From: CAVPRW01 sp046727435 [NCBI: bacterium] | GTDB lineage: Bacteria; Tectomicrobia; Entotheonellia; J063 | Assembly (NCBI GenBank): GCA_046727435.1 | Contig: JBKPCR010000401.1 | Coordinates: 1 to 21,383, forward strand | Reading direction: 5' to 3' | DNA: 21,383 nt | Shown here: one piece after another, positions 7,075-15,156 of the stretch | How positions within the stretch are numbered: position 1 is the stretch's first letter | Layout of the letters: every line of letters starts with the position of its first letter | Position numbers and translations under genes: made by a program | Notes under the pieces: generated by a model | Database searches by the model: none | Seen by the model: the letters and a program-made list of their open reading frames with translations, nothing else | What the model was told of the DNA's origin: nothing

Positions 7075-8166
7075 ATGTGTCGACACGATCACAAGCTGCG
7101 AAACACAACCGATGAAGCCAGGCGTGACGTGCACACACGTCGAGACGAGCGGGCAGACCGGGCAGACGCGGCTGTGACACGACGAGAGTTCGTAGCGTCG
7201 GCCATCACTGCTGCCTGTGTCACGGGTGTTGGCCACTCCGCATGGGCTGTGGAGACGACAGGGGCGATGCCTTACCGCACCCTGGGACGCACTGGCGAGA
7301 GGGTGTCGCTTGTGGGGCTCGGGGGCTATCACCTCGGCAAGCAAGCCGACAAACAAGAGAGTATCCGCATTATCCGGACCGCCATCGACCAGGGGATCAC
7401 CTTCATGGATAACTGCTGGGATTATAACGATGGCGCGAGCGAGATCCGGATGGGCAAGGCGCTGCGGGATGGCTATCGACAGAAGGTTTTTCTCATGACC
7501 AAGGTCGACGGGCGCAACAGACAAACGGCTGCCAAACAGCTCGAGGAGTCGCTACGCCGGCTGCAAACCGACCATATCGATCTCTTACAGTTTCACGAGG
7601 TGATTCGCCTGTCGGATCCGGACCGCATCTTTGGACCGAACGGCGCGATGGAGGCATTCTTGGACGCCAGGCACGCGGGGAAGATTCGCTACATCGGCTT
7701 CACCGGACACAAGAGCCCAGAGATCCATTTGAAGATGCTCGACACGGCCTTCGCCCAGCCATTCACGTTTGATGCGGTGCAGATGCCGCTGAACGTCATG
7801 GATGCCCATTACGATAGCTTCGAGAAACGGGTCCTCCCAGTGCTGCTGAAACATCAGATTGGGGTGCTGGGCATGAAACCGATGGGCGATCACTTCGTCC
7901 TTGAGACCCAGACAGTGACACCGGTCGAGTGCCTGCACTATCCAATGAACCTGCCGACCAGCGTGGTCATCACCGGTTGCGATTCGCTACCCATTTTGGA
8001 GCAAGCCTTGAACGCCGCGCGCAGTTTTCGGCCGATGAGCGATACGCAAGTCTCGGAGTTGCTGGCGAGAACCGCCAACGCCGCGCAAGCCGGACAGTAC
8101 GAGCGCTACAAAACCACCCACCACTTTGACGGAACCTTCCACAATCCCCAGTGGCTGGGAGGATAG
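7075..8166 (+). CDS. Tat-exported aldo/keto reductase
   Basis: A 363-residue aldo/keto reductase preceded by an export signal. TRREFVAS at residues 35-42 is followed by a hydrophobic stretch and AWAVE near 57-60: a twin-arginine (Tat) signal, expected because a protein that needs a tightly bound cofactor folds before export. The catalytic tetrad is D112 (FMDN), Y117 (WDYND), K143 (MTKVD) and H174 (QFHEV). The C-terminal part has GVLGMKPMGD and SVVITGCDS, as in the COG0667/COG1453-like branch. The first 34 residues, before the twin arginine, are unusually long and charged; a later start is possible, but no better ribosome-binding site is visible than the G-run at 7067-7073. The substrate is unknown. 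Confidence 0.88.
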   Translation: MCRHDHKLRNTTDEARRDVHTRRDERADRADAAVTRREFVASAITAACVTGVGHSAWAVETTGAMPYRTLGRTGERVSLVGLGGYHLGKQADKQESIRIIRTAIDQGITFMDNCWDYNDGASEIRMGKALRDGYRQKVFLMTKVDGRNRQTAAKQLEESLRRLQTDHIDLLQFHEVIRLSDPDRIFGPNGAMEAFLDARHAGKIRYIGFTGHKSPEIHLKMLDTAFAQPFTFDAVQMPLNVMDAHYDSFEKRVLPVLLKHQIGVLGMKPMGDHFVLETQTVTPVECLHYPMNLPTSVVITGCDSLPILEQALNAARSFRPMSDTQVSELLARTANAAQAGQYERYKTTHHFDGTFHNPQWLGG

Positions 8167-8322
8167 CTTTGGCACCACCATCACGGCGCGCGCCGGCCGC
8201 CGCACTCCTGATGCGCCGCTGAGCCGCGCGCACGGCACCAGCGGTCGTGGAGGCCCGCAGGATTGGGATTGGAGGATTTCGACGATAAGGAGGTGGTCGA
8301 CGCGTTAGAGGAGGAAGGACCG

Positions 8323-9260
8323 ATGACTCCAGAAGCGCTCTTGTCCAACCACGAATCACCGCGCATTCTCATGGCCGATGTCGCAACTGGCACACTCCGG
8401 CCCGCGGCTTACCCGGACTGGCTGGTGTTGTCGAGTGGCCACGCCCCTTGGCGGGACAGTCTCCTCGTGGAGCAGTATCGCAGGCCTCCGTGTGGGAAGT
8501 CAGCGCATTCCCTGCAAGATCATAGCATCGCCATCCACCTCAGTCCGCTCAGCCTGTTAGAGTGGTGGATCGATGGGGGGCGGCCTCGGGGCCAACTCAT
8601 TACCCCGGGCGATGTGCATCTCACGTCGGCGGGCATCTCGAGGTGGTACCGCTGGCACGAGCCTTCTGAGATCCTGGTGCTCGCCCTCGCCCCAGCGTTG
8701 TGCAGCACGCCGCGCATGAGTTCACCGGCGCAAGCCCTGTCGAGTTGCGGAATCAGCAGGCTATCCGCGATGCGCAGCTCCTGCATCTCGGCGTGGCGCT
8801 CCAGGCGGAGCTCGCCGCTGGCTGCCCAGGGGGGCGGCTGTACGGCGAGGCGCTGGCCACCGCCGTAGCGGTCCACCTGCTGCAGCATTATGCCGTCTGT
8901 CCGCCCCAGCTGCGGAGCTATCGCGGCGGCTTGCCCCAAGCCCGCCTGCGGCGTGTGCTGGAGTACATGCACGCCCACCTAGACCAAGAGCTGTCGCTCG
9001 CGGCGCTCGCCGCGGAGGCGCAGATGAGCCCCTACCACTTCAGCCGGCTGTTCAAGCAGAGCACCGGGCTGAGCCCGCATCAGTATCTGCTCCACCAGCG
9101 GGTGGAGCGCGCCAAACACCTCCTGTCCGACCCCCAGCGCAAGATCGCGGAGGTGAGCGACGCACTGGGCTTTCCCCACCAGAGCCATTTCACCGCCACC
9201 TTCCACACGGTGGTGGGGATAACGCCAGGAGAATACCGGAGGCAGCGCGGCGGGGAATAA
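8323..9260 (+). pseudogene. AraC-family transcriptional regulator, one-base frameshift
   Basis: The N-terminal cupin-like ligand domain (from NHESPRILMADV to EILVLALAPAL) is read in one frame from 8323. From base 8700 the protein continues in another frame (QHAAHEFTGASPVELRN) through the tandem helix-turn-helix DNA-binding domain (LSLAALAAEAQMSPYHFSRLFKQ, then KIAEVSDALGFPHQSHF and ITPGEYRRQ). Restoring one base near 8700 would join LAPAL to QHAAH and give about 312 residues, normal for the family. GAGGAGGAAGG precedes the start at 8323. The second half alone could start at GTG 8700 but would lack the sensor. The gene is either inactivated or carries a sequencing error. Family members usually control a neighbouring gene, here perhaps the aldo/keto reductase or DoxX. 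Confidence 0.8.
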
Positions 9261-9271
9261 AAAAGTAGCAA

Positions 9272-9309
9272 GATTCCGACAATATCGCACGAATCCGTAA
9301 GACCGCACC
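9272..9309. promoter_or_regulatory. Candidate AraC-type operator: GAWTCCG direct repeats
   Basis: GATTCCG at 9272 and GAATCCG at 9291 are direct repeats 19 nt apart, each followed about 8 nt later by CGCAC. AraC proteins bind direct repeats spaced about two helical turns apart, and this pair begins 12 nt after the AraC-like gene ends. Inferred; no footprint. Confidence 0.25.
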
Positions 9310-9348
9310 AGGGCGTGTTGATAGAATGCGGTTGGGATCGGGTTGACC

Positions 9349-9378
9349 CCTGGCGCGTGCGGCTGCGCACGCGCCAGG
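9349..9378. terminator. 13-bp perfect GC-rich hairpin
   Basis: CCTGGCGCGTGCG (9349-9361) pairs perfectly with CGCACGCGCCAGG (9366-9378) around the tetraloop GCTG. It lies between the AraC-like gene and the cytochrome gene. No T-run follows on either strand, so it may act with Rho, as a leader hairpin, or be a REP-like repeat. Confidence 0.45.
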
Positions 9379-9672
9379 AGCGGCGGGGCATCGCGGCAGC
9401 CTCGGGCCAGTGCCAGGGTCGGCCGGCACACACCAGCTCCCGATGATCTCCGATGCTCCGTTCAGCCCGGTGAGCGATGTCGCACTAGGTCACCTGGAAC
9501 GTGAGTGATGGTTGGGAAGTGCAGTGTGAAGCGCGATCTGTCACACCTGTGTTGGCGGAGGTAGCAGAGGGCGACCATGTGGGGAGGACACCTCGGGGGC
9601 GAGGTGTACGGCCTGCCGGCGGGCGCCTGATATCAGCACGGAACCTGCATCAGAGCCGAGGAGGAAACAGCG

Positions 9673-11241
9673 ATGCGTCGAGGCACATGGATACTCGGAG
9701 CAGCAGCTTGCGCAATGGTGTTGGGGATCCTGACCGTCTCTCACGTCGTGTCTGTACAGGGGGGAGAAGCACCACCACCACCACCATCACCCCCGATTTA
9801 CAACCCGTATCCGCCTGGCATTCTCCCGGACGATTTGGTCTCGGAGATCGCACGGGTTCGGCGCGAAGTGAACGGCATCTTCGAGGAAGCTCTCGCAGAG
9901 TGGAAAGCCTTACCACCGCCGACTCTGACGGGTCAGCCTCCAACACTTCAGGGCACTGGATATCAGGCCGTCCAAATACTCGGCAAGCTATTGAATTTCG
10001 ACGAGAACATATCCCTCTTCAGGAATGTGGCCTGCGGTTTCTGCCACATGCCGTATGCCGCCTTTAGCGGGCCGATCCCGTCCGTCAATCTGACGATGAT
10101 CGCGTATCCCGGATCGGCTGAATTTCGGGCCGGCAAGCGGACCGCGCAGCCCTACACGTATTCACCCAGATTCCCTGTACTCCAGTTCAACGAAGAACAG
10201 GCCCTGTTCTTTGGCGGCAACTTCTGGGATGCCCGCTCGACCGAATTCTTGCTGCAGAGTCCCGACGCCGAACAGGCACAGCATCCTCCGGTCGATACCC
10301 AGGAAATGGGCAATCCCGACACGGCGTGCATCGCGTTCAAGCTGTCCCAGGGGGTGTACCGACCGCTGTTTGAGCTGGTATGGGGCGCGGGCTCGTTGAA
10401 TATCCCGTTTCCGGGCAACGCTGAGAGAATCTGCTCCACCCCTGGATGGGCGGCGTCGTTAGGTCAAGCTGCTGGCGGGAACACCACGCCAATTCCCCTC
10501 AGTCCGGCAAACCGCACCCAGGCAAACAGGGTTTATGATAACTGGGGGCAGTCCATTTCCGCCTACGAAGCCTCAACGCGTCTCAGCGCGTTCTCGTCGA
10601 AGTTCGACGCCTTCCTGGCGGGCAATTACACGTTGACGGCAGACGAGCAAGCCGGTTATGACCTGTTCCGGGGTAAGGCCGGCTGCAATACATGCCACCT
10701 CGACGGAAGAGGGAGCACTCAGCCGCCCCCGGTCGGGACGAACGGGACCGACACCAGCGGGGTCGCCGATTTTACGCCTCTGTTCACCTGCTTCGGCTAT
10801 GCCAATCTCGGCCTGCCCCTGAATCCTAGGGTGGCTATCTATTATCAGACTACGCCAGATCCCTTCGGGTTTACGCCCAATCCCTTCGGCTTCGCCTTCA
10901 GAGATTTGGGATTGGGCACGTTCCTCAGAAGCGGCCCCGGCTCCGCCCCCAATCCGAACGCGGCGGAGTGGCTCCAATTGGCGCCGACGGCCGACGGCCA
11001 AATGCAGGTGCTGACGGCGCGCAATGTGGGCTTTACACCGCCACAGTGTCCCACCACCGAGGCCGGCCAGACCGACGCAAACGGGCAGCCGGTCCCGTTC
11101 TTCCAGAAGGAGTTCTTCCATAATGGCTACGCTAAGAGCCTGAAGCAACTCGTCCATTTCTACAACACGCGCGACGTGTTTCCGTTCCCCGTCACGTCGG
11201 GAAACTGCCCGGAGGGCACGACGGAAAAGGTGGACTGCTGA
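9673..11241 (+). CDS. Di-heme cytochrome c peroxidase/MauG family protein, C-terminus cut by TGA
   Basis: An exported di-heme protein with a signal peptide at residues 1-33 and heme motifs CGFCH (121-125) and CNTCH (338-342). Between them is GGNFWDARSTEFLLQSPD, typical of the bacterial cytochrome c peroxidase/MauG family (peroxide reduction or protein oxidation in the periplasm). The 522-residue frame ends EKVDC then TGA (11239-11241). The paralogous fragment at 12090 reads EKVTC then TGG (Trp) followed by PPPEVP, and here the bases after TGA, in the same frame, encode PMPEVPNNI and the family's last helix. So TGA replaces a conserved Trp. Loss of the last ~30 family residues may or may not be tolerated. 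A His/Pro-rich linker follows the signal peptide. The start has GAGGAGGAAA upstream. Confidence 0.85.
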   Translation: MRRGTWILGAAACAMVLGILTVSHVVSVQGGEAPPPPPSPPIYNPYPPGILPDDLVSEIARVRREVNGIFEEALAEWKALPPPTLTGQPPTLQGTGYQAVQILGKLLNFDENISLFRNVACGFCHMPYAAFSGPIPSVNLTMIAYPGSAEFRAGKRTAQPYTYSPRFPVLQFNEEQALFFGGNFWDARSTEFLLQSPDAEQAQHPPVDTQEMGNPDTACIAFKLSQGVYRPLFELVWGAGSLNIPFPGNAERICSTPGWAASLGQAAGGNTTPIPLSPANRTQANRVYDNWGQSISAYEASTRLSAFSSKFDAFLAGNYTLTADEQAGYDLFRGKAGCNTCHLDGRGSTQPPPVGTNGTDTSGVADFTPLFTCFGYANLGLPLNPRVAIYYQTTPDPFGFTPNPFGFAFRDLGLGTFLRSGPGSAPNPNAAEWLQLAPTADGQMQVLTARNVGFTPPQCPTTEAGQTDANGQPVPFFQKEFFHNGYAKSLKQLVHFYNTRDVFPFPVTSGNCPEGTTEKVDC

Positions 11242-11514
11242 CCCATGCCCGAGGTCCCGAACAACATCGATATGACGGTCGGGAGCCTCGGCTTGACGGA
11301 TGAGGAGGAGGACCTGCTCGTGGTCTTCCTGCAAACCCTCACGGACGGGTTCACCACCCCGTACCCCGACCGCGATACCTTTACGGGTCAGTGCATGACC
11401 GGTGGGTCGGCAGCGACCCAAGGGAATGAGTTCCTCATCCCGACTCCACCTCTTCCGCCCTGTGCACCGGAGATCTGCGGTGTCGCGCCTGTGCCCAATC
11501 CGCCTATTCCATAG
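11242..11514 (+). pseudogene. In-frame C-terminal continuation of the di-heme cytochrome after TGA
   Basis: Codons after the TGA at 11239-11241 stay in the same frame up to TAG 11512-11514. They encode PEVPNNIDMTVGSLGLTDEEEDLLVVFLQTLTDGF, the normal C-terminal helix of the family, plus a ~50-residue Pro-rich, Cys-containing tail. An ATG lies one codon after the TGA, but no ribosome-binding site supports an independent gene. It would be made only by readthrough or if the TGA is a sequencing error. A 12-bp stem with one bulge (11249-11260 with 11279-11291) lies just downstream of the TGA; see findings. Confidence 0.7.
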
Positions 11515-11567
11515 GGCACAACGTTAAACGGCGGATGCACGACGGATGAGCCGAGCGAGACACGGAC

Positions 11568-11597
11568 GCATGGGGGGTCGCGCACGACCCCCCATGC
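11568..11597 (+). terminator. Strong hairpin terminator candidate
   Basis: GCATGGGGGGTCG (11568-11580) pairs perfectly with CGACCCCCCATGC (11585-11597) around CGCA. It stands between the end of the cytochrome frame and the Fn3 gene. The downstream run is only mildly T-rich (CCCCTTGCATCGTCTTT), so termination may be partial. Confidence 0.6.
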
Positions 11598-11642
11598 CCC
11601 TTGCATCGTCTTTCCAAGGGAACAGCCATTGGAGGTCTGTCC

Positions 11643-12113
11643 ATGCATAGACTGCTTCTGAAGCTGGCGATCACGGCCGTGGTCGGCAGCCTGCTCTCTT
11701 CCACCCCAACCGTCGCTCAGATACTTCCTCCGGCGAAGAAAGCCGAGCGCGTCGAGATCACCCACGGGCCAGCGCTCGAATTGGCTACGGACCATTTGAC
11801 CATTATCAGGTGGACCACCAACAACCCTGGGGGGTCGGACGTGCATTTCGGCGTCGTGTACTACGGGACGGATCCCAAGGACCTGAGCCAGACGGCGAAA
11901 TCTCCCATCAGTGTCAACCGGGGCCATCCAGAGACGATGTTCCGCGTGCGCGTGGTCGGCCTGAAGCCGCAGACGACCTATTACTACAGGGTGACCTCGA
12001 TGGAGAGCAATGGGAAGAGCGATGGGGTGGAGAGCCCTGTCAACCAGTTCACCACACCCAGCCCCGGCGAGCGAATCGTGGCTTTCCCTCCACAACCTGA
12101 GCGGCCAAGGTAA
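11643..12113 (+). CDS. Secreted fibronectin type III-like domain protein
   Basis: A 156-residue exported protein. The signal peptide MHRLLLKLAITAVVGSLLS ends near AQ at residue 25. The rest is one beta-sandwich resembling the N-terminal domain of purple acid phosphatases / fibronectin type III: ITHGPALELATDHLTIIRW, HFGVVYYGTDP, FRVRVVGLKPQTTYYYRVTS and NQFTTPSPGERI. No catalytic domain follows. GGAGGT lies 6 nt upstream of the start. It sits between two cytochrome peroxidase-type genes and may be a periplasmic binding or scaffold partner, but that is only inferred from position. Its 3' end directly abuts or slightly overlaps the truncated peroxidase fragment, so a deletion probably ended near here. 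Confidence 0.75.
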   Translation: MHRLLLKLAITAVVGSLLSSTPTVAQILPPAKKAERVEITHGPALELATDHLTIIRWTTNNPGGSDVHFGVVYYGTDPKDLSQTAKSPISVNRGHPETMFRVRVVGLKPQTTYYYRVTSMESNGKSDGVESPVNQFTTPSPGERIVAFPPQPERPR

Positions 12114-12702
12114 CGGCCACGCATGCCATGGCAAGAAGGACGTGGGCGGTGGCCAGATGACGCCCGGAGATGCCGCAGGTGTGGCGCCGCTGTTCACCGA
12201 CTTGACATCGTCCAGTCTCGGTCTCCCCAAGAACGTCGCTATTCCATATTACTATGAGACGACGCCAGACAGTTTCGGATTCACGCCCAACCCACGGGGC
12301 TTTGCCTTCATTGATAAGGGAGTCGGCGACTTCCTCAGAGGGCCCCTCAACCCGAACGTGGACTGGACCCAGTACCCGGATCGATTTGACGGCAAGATGC
12401 AGAACCCGACCTTACGCAACGTGGACCTGCGGCCATATCCCGAATTTGTGAAAGCGTACATGCATCATGGCTACTTAAAGAGCCTGAAGGAAGTGGTCCA
12501 CTTCTATAACACGCGTGGTACACTAGGACCTTGCGGTCCAGGGAAGATCGAAAAGGTGACGTGCTGGCCTCCCCCTGAGGTCCCGCAGAACATCAACAAG
12601 ACCATCGGGAACTTGGGCTTGAGCGCGGCGGAAGAAGACCAACTCGTCGCCTTCCTGAAGACCCTCACAGACGGCTACACGCCACCGGCTGCTAAAAAAT
12701 GA
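12090..12702 (+). pseudogene. 5'-truncated cytochrome c peroxidase/MauG paralogue
   Basis: This frame encodes only the C-terminal half of a protein like that at 9673: PDSFGFTPNPRGFAFIDKG, KAYMHHGYLKSLKEVVHFYNTR, EKVTCWPPPEVPQNI and the final helix EEDQLVAFLKTLTDGY. The paralogue has FFHNGYAKSLKQLVHFYNTR at the matching place. The N-terminal half, signal peptide and first heme are absent. The second heme motif reads GHACH where the paralogue has CNTCH, so the first heme Cys is also lost (Gly, GGC for TGC). No good start with a ribosome-binding site exists; the first in-frame ATGs are at 12010, inside the Fn3 gene, and 12157. It is gene debris from a duplication, still well conserved at its 3' end. 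Confidence 0.8.
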
Positions 12703-12813
12703 CGGTAAGGGTGCCCTTCAGCTGGCTGTTGTCCCACAGAGGGAGGCAGCCGGACCGTGCGTCGGCGGCACCACATGCGTACAGACAGGCATTCACGAGC
12801 GGGGAGAACGCTC

Positions 12814-13362
12814 ATGAACAGACGTATCCTGGCCATGGCGATGGCAGGTCTCCTCTGCGCAGGCCTTGCCGCGCAGGCCCAACCCCGAACAGCAGTGGCC
12901 GAGATCAGGGGCTGCACCGATGCGACCATCACCGGCCGCGCGCAGCTCTCAGAAATCCCCTCACCGGAAGGGGTCAAGCAGGTCCTGGTAGAGCTGACGA
13001 CCAGGGGATTACCCGACGGCAAGCACGGCGTGCATATTCATGAGACAGCCAACTGCCAGCCCTGCGCCGCGGCAGGAGGGCACTTCGATCCCGGCCCTTC
13101 GGGCAACCCTTCCGTCGACGCTAACCACCCCTTCCACTCCGGCGATCTGGTCAACATCGACGTGCACGGGGGGTACGGCGTCTTGCTGACGCTCACCTCT
13201 CGGGTCACCCTGTCGCCCGGACCGCTCAGCATCTTCGATAGCGACGGCAGTGCGCTCATCATCCACGAGAAACCCGATACCTACTGCCCGCAGGGCGAGG
13301 TTCACGATTGTGTGGGGGGCGGGCGGGCGGCGTGTGGTATCATTGAGGGAGTTGATAAGTAA
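12814..13362 (+). CDS. sodC: Cu/Zn superoxide dismutase, periplasmic
   Basis: A 182-residue exported enzyme that dismutates superoxide to oxygen and peroxide. The signal peptide covers residues 1-22 (MNRRILAMAMAGLLCAGLAAQA). Metal ligands are visible: H74 and H76 (GVHIHE), H90 (GGHFDP), H105 or H108 with D111 (FHSGDL), and H151 (IIHEKPD). C81 or C84 with C174 (RAACGII) gives the usual disulfide, and R171 is the active-site Arg. The stretch between H151 and RAACG has an extra Cys pair (YCPQGEVHDC), unusual for the family. GGGGAG at 12801-12806 supports ATG 12814; the longer frame from 12757 lacks this. Peroxide produced here could be removed by the neighbouring cytochrome peroxidases. Confidence 0.92.
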   Translation: MNRRILAMAMAGLLCAGLAAQAQPRTAVAEIRGCTDATITGRAQLSEIPSPEGVKQVLVELTTRGLPDGKHGVHIHETANCQPCAAAGGHFDPGPSGNPSVDANHPFHSGDLVNIDVHGGYGVLLTLTSRVTLSPGPLSIFDSDGSALIIHEKPDTYCPQGEVHDCVGGGRAACGIIEGVDK

Positions 13363-13363
13363 G

Positions 13364-13603
13364 GCCCACAGTGGCGGCGCCCAGCCCCAGGACAAGGTGT
13401 ACTTCGGGACCCTGGATGCCAAGGTCGTGGCCCTCGATGCCGAGCCCAGCAAGGTCATGTGGGGGAAGCAGGTGCCGGACAAGGCAGCTGGCAACTACTT
13501 CAACCAGGCCTCGAGGATCGTGAAAGGGAAGTTCGTGATGGGGACCAAGGGAAGCGACGGATGGTGCTTGACCGGATGGTCCCAGCGTCACAGGCCCCCA
13601 TAG
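13364..13603 (+). pseudogene. Fragment of a PQQ-dependent alcohol dehydrogenase
   Basis: About 60 codons, from base ~13388, encode DKVYFGTLDAKVVALDAE, KVMWGKQVPD and RIVKGKFVMGT. These match the quinoprotein beta-propeller repeats of methanol/ethanol dehydrogenases (family pattern VYFGTLDA.LVALDA..GKV.W). There is no start, signal peptide or PQQ-binding region, and the frame ends at 13603 after unrelated residues. It lies between sodC and a di-heme cytochrome gene. It is an internal scrap of a lost gene; its frame also runs back into the 3' end of sodC by chance. Confidence 0.65.
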
Positions 13604-13681
13604 GGGCCGCGTACTTGGTCCTGCCTACATAGGCCCAGCGCACGCGGATCTGTCAACCAACAAGCATACGGAGGATCAGCC

Positions 13682-15100
13682 ATGCTACGACGCGCGACAA
13701 CGTTTGGCTGGGCAGGATTGTGCGGGCTGTGCGTGGGGCTGCTGCTGTGGAACCTGGGGGCGGCCCAAGCGCCGCCATCGGAGCCCCCCCCCAAAGGGCC
13801 GACGTACATGCCGGTGGTCGAAGTGGACTTTGCCGCTATGCGGGCGCGCGACGTCGCGGCCAAGCCCGAGGTGATGCAACGCCAGCGGACCTTGCTCGCC
13901 GACCGCTACGACCTGAGCGACCGGCCCGCCCCGGGCGTGATGATGTCGGGCGGCCGCAAGGCCATCCAGCAGGGGGTCCGGGTCAAACTGCCGGCGGGCC
14001 TGAGCTGGGAGCAGCTGGCCGCCATGGCCCCCGACGAGATTCGCGCCAAAGATTTGTTCCCGCGGGGGTTTTTGCCCCTCCCGCATGTCAAGCACGAGAC
14101 CGGCGGCATGATCTTTCCCGACTTCGAGATTAAGGAGATCGACAAGCAGGAAGTGCGGTCGCTGCAGCGCTTTGACGCCGACTTCGATCTGCCGGACCAT
14201 CTGCTGCCGGAGTTTCCGCCCCCCCTCTTCCTGACCACCCGGCCGGAGTTGGGCGATGTCTCGCAAGGGCAACTGCTGACCATCAAGAACTTCTTTGCCC
14301 TCCTGGATGGCATCGTGACGCCCGTCCAGATGGAAGGCATGCGCCTGCTGCTGACGCCGTTCCCTCAGCAGCAGTTCAACCAGACCGACGATCGCAAGGT
14401 CGACGCGACCACCCTGGGCGTCACGTGCCTCGATTGCCATGCGAACGGCCACACCAACGGCGCCTTCCACCTGAACCCGGACAATCGCCCGCAGGCCGCG
14501 CGCTTTCGCATCGACACGGTGAGTCTGCGCGGCATGTTCAATCAAAAAATCCACGGCTCCAAACGCTCGCTGCGCTCCGTGGAGGACTTCACCGAGTTTG
14601 AACAACGCACCGCCTACTTCGACGGCGACCAGGTCACCGCCGCCAAGAAAGGGGTCAATCTCCCCGATCGGGCCAGCCAGGTGGTCATGATGGCCCAGAT
14701 GCAGGACATGTTCGATTTTCCCCCGGCGCCGAAATTGACGGTCCTCGGGCTCCTCAATCCCGCCCAGGCGACGGAGGAGGAGCGCTTGGGCCAGGAAGTC
14801 TTCTTCGGGAAGGGGCAGTGTGGGGTCTGCCATCCGGCGCCCTTCTACCTTGACGACAAAATGAACGATCTCAAGGTCGAACGCTTCTATACGCCCCGCA
14901 CCATCAATGGCCAGTGGATCCATGCCGAGGGCCCCATCAAAACCTTCACCCTGCGGGGGATCAAGGATTCCCCGCCGTACCTGCACGATGGCCGGCTGTT
15001 AACCCTGGAGGACACGGTGGAGTTCTTCAACCTCGTCCTCGGCGTGCAGCTGACGCCGCGGGAGAAGGCAGCCCTGGTCGCCTTTATGCGTCAGCTGTAA
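13682..15100 (+). CDS. Di-heme cytochrome c peroxidase-like protein
   Basis: A 472-residue exported protein with a signal peptide at residues 1-30 (ends GAAQA) and two heme-binding motifs, CLDCH at 249-253 and CGVCH at 380-384. The C-terminal signature LRGIKDSPPYLHDGRLLTLEDTVEFFN (424-450) is characteristic of the CCP/MauG superfamily; its His is a likely distal or axial ligand. The long N-terminal part (31-240), with Pro-rich motifs, is unlike classical 320-residue CCPs, so this is a separate subfamily and peroxidase activity is only inferred. ACGGAGGAT precedes the start. The protein is complete, unlike its two neighbours. The IS element begins 57 nt after its stop. Confidence 0.87.
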   Translation: MLRRATTFGWAGLCGLCVGLLLWNLGAAQAPPSEPPPKGPTYMPVVEVDFAAMRARDVAAKPEVMQRQRTLLADRYDLSDRPAPGVMMSGGRKAIQQGVRVKLPAGLSWEQLAAMAPDEIRAKDLFPRGFLPLPHVKHETGGMIFPDFEIKEIDKQEVRSLQRFDADFDLPDHLLPEFPPPLFLTTRPELGDVSQGQLLTIKNFFALLDGIVTPVQMEGMRLLLTPFPQQQFNQTDDRKVDATTLGVTCLDCHANGHTNGAFHLNPDNRPQAARFRIDTVSLRGMFNQKIHGSKRSLRSVEDFTEFEQRTAYFDGDQVTAAKKGVNLPDRASQVVMMAQMQDMFDFPPAPKLTVLGLLNPAQATEEERLGQEVFFGKGQCGVCHPAPFYLDDKMNDLKVERFYTPRTINGQWIHAEGPIKTFTLRGIKDSPPYLHDGRLLTLEDTVEFFNLVLGVQLTPREKAALVAFMRQL

Positions 15101-15153
15101 CGGCACGCGATGGCGGGGGCCCCAATGGATCACATAGAAGACGCGTTGATGGC

Positions 15154-15156
15154 TAA
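15154..15156. repeat. Target-site duplication, left copy (TAA)
   Basis: TAA immediately outside the left inverted repeat, matching TAA at 16069-16071 outside the right one. Confidence 0.75.

Larger units (their letters stand above)
9261..9672. other. 412-nt intergenic region with operator-like repeats and a strong hairpin
   Basis: It holds the direct repeats at 9272-9309 and the 13-bp hairpin at 9349-9378. The remainder is GC-rich leader for the cytochrome gene at 9673, which has GAGGAGGAAA as ribosome-binding site. I see no gene in it. Confidence 0.5.

Noticed and set aside
10573-11421. 282-codon minus-strand frame
   Set aside because: Antisense to the peroxidase gene; low-complexity Arg/Gly/Glu composition and no recognised domain.
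11245-11514. Independent 89-residue gene after the peroxidase TGA
   Set aside because: Same frame as the peroxidase, begins with the family's C-terminal helix, and has no ribosome-binding site of its own.
13685-14986. 433-codon open frame on the minus strand
   Set aside because: Antisense to the clear di-heme cytochrome; His/Gly/Gln-rich composition typical of a shadow frame in GC-rich DNA.
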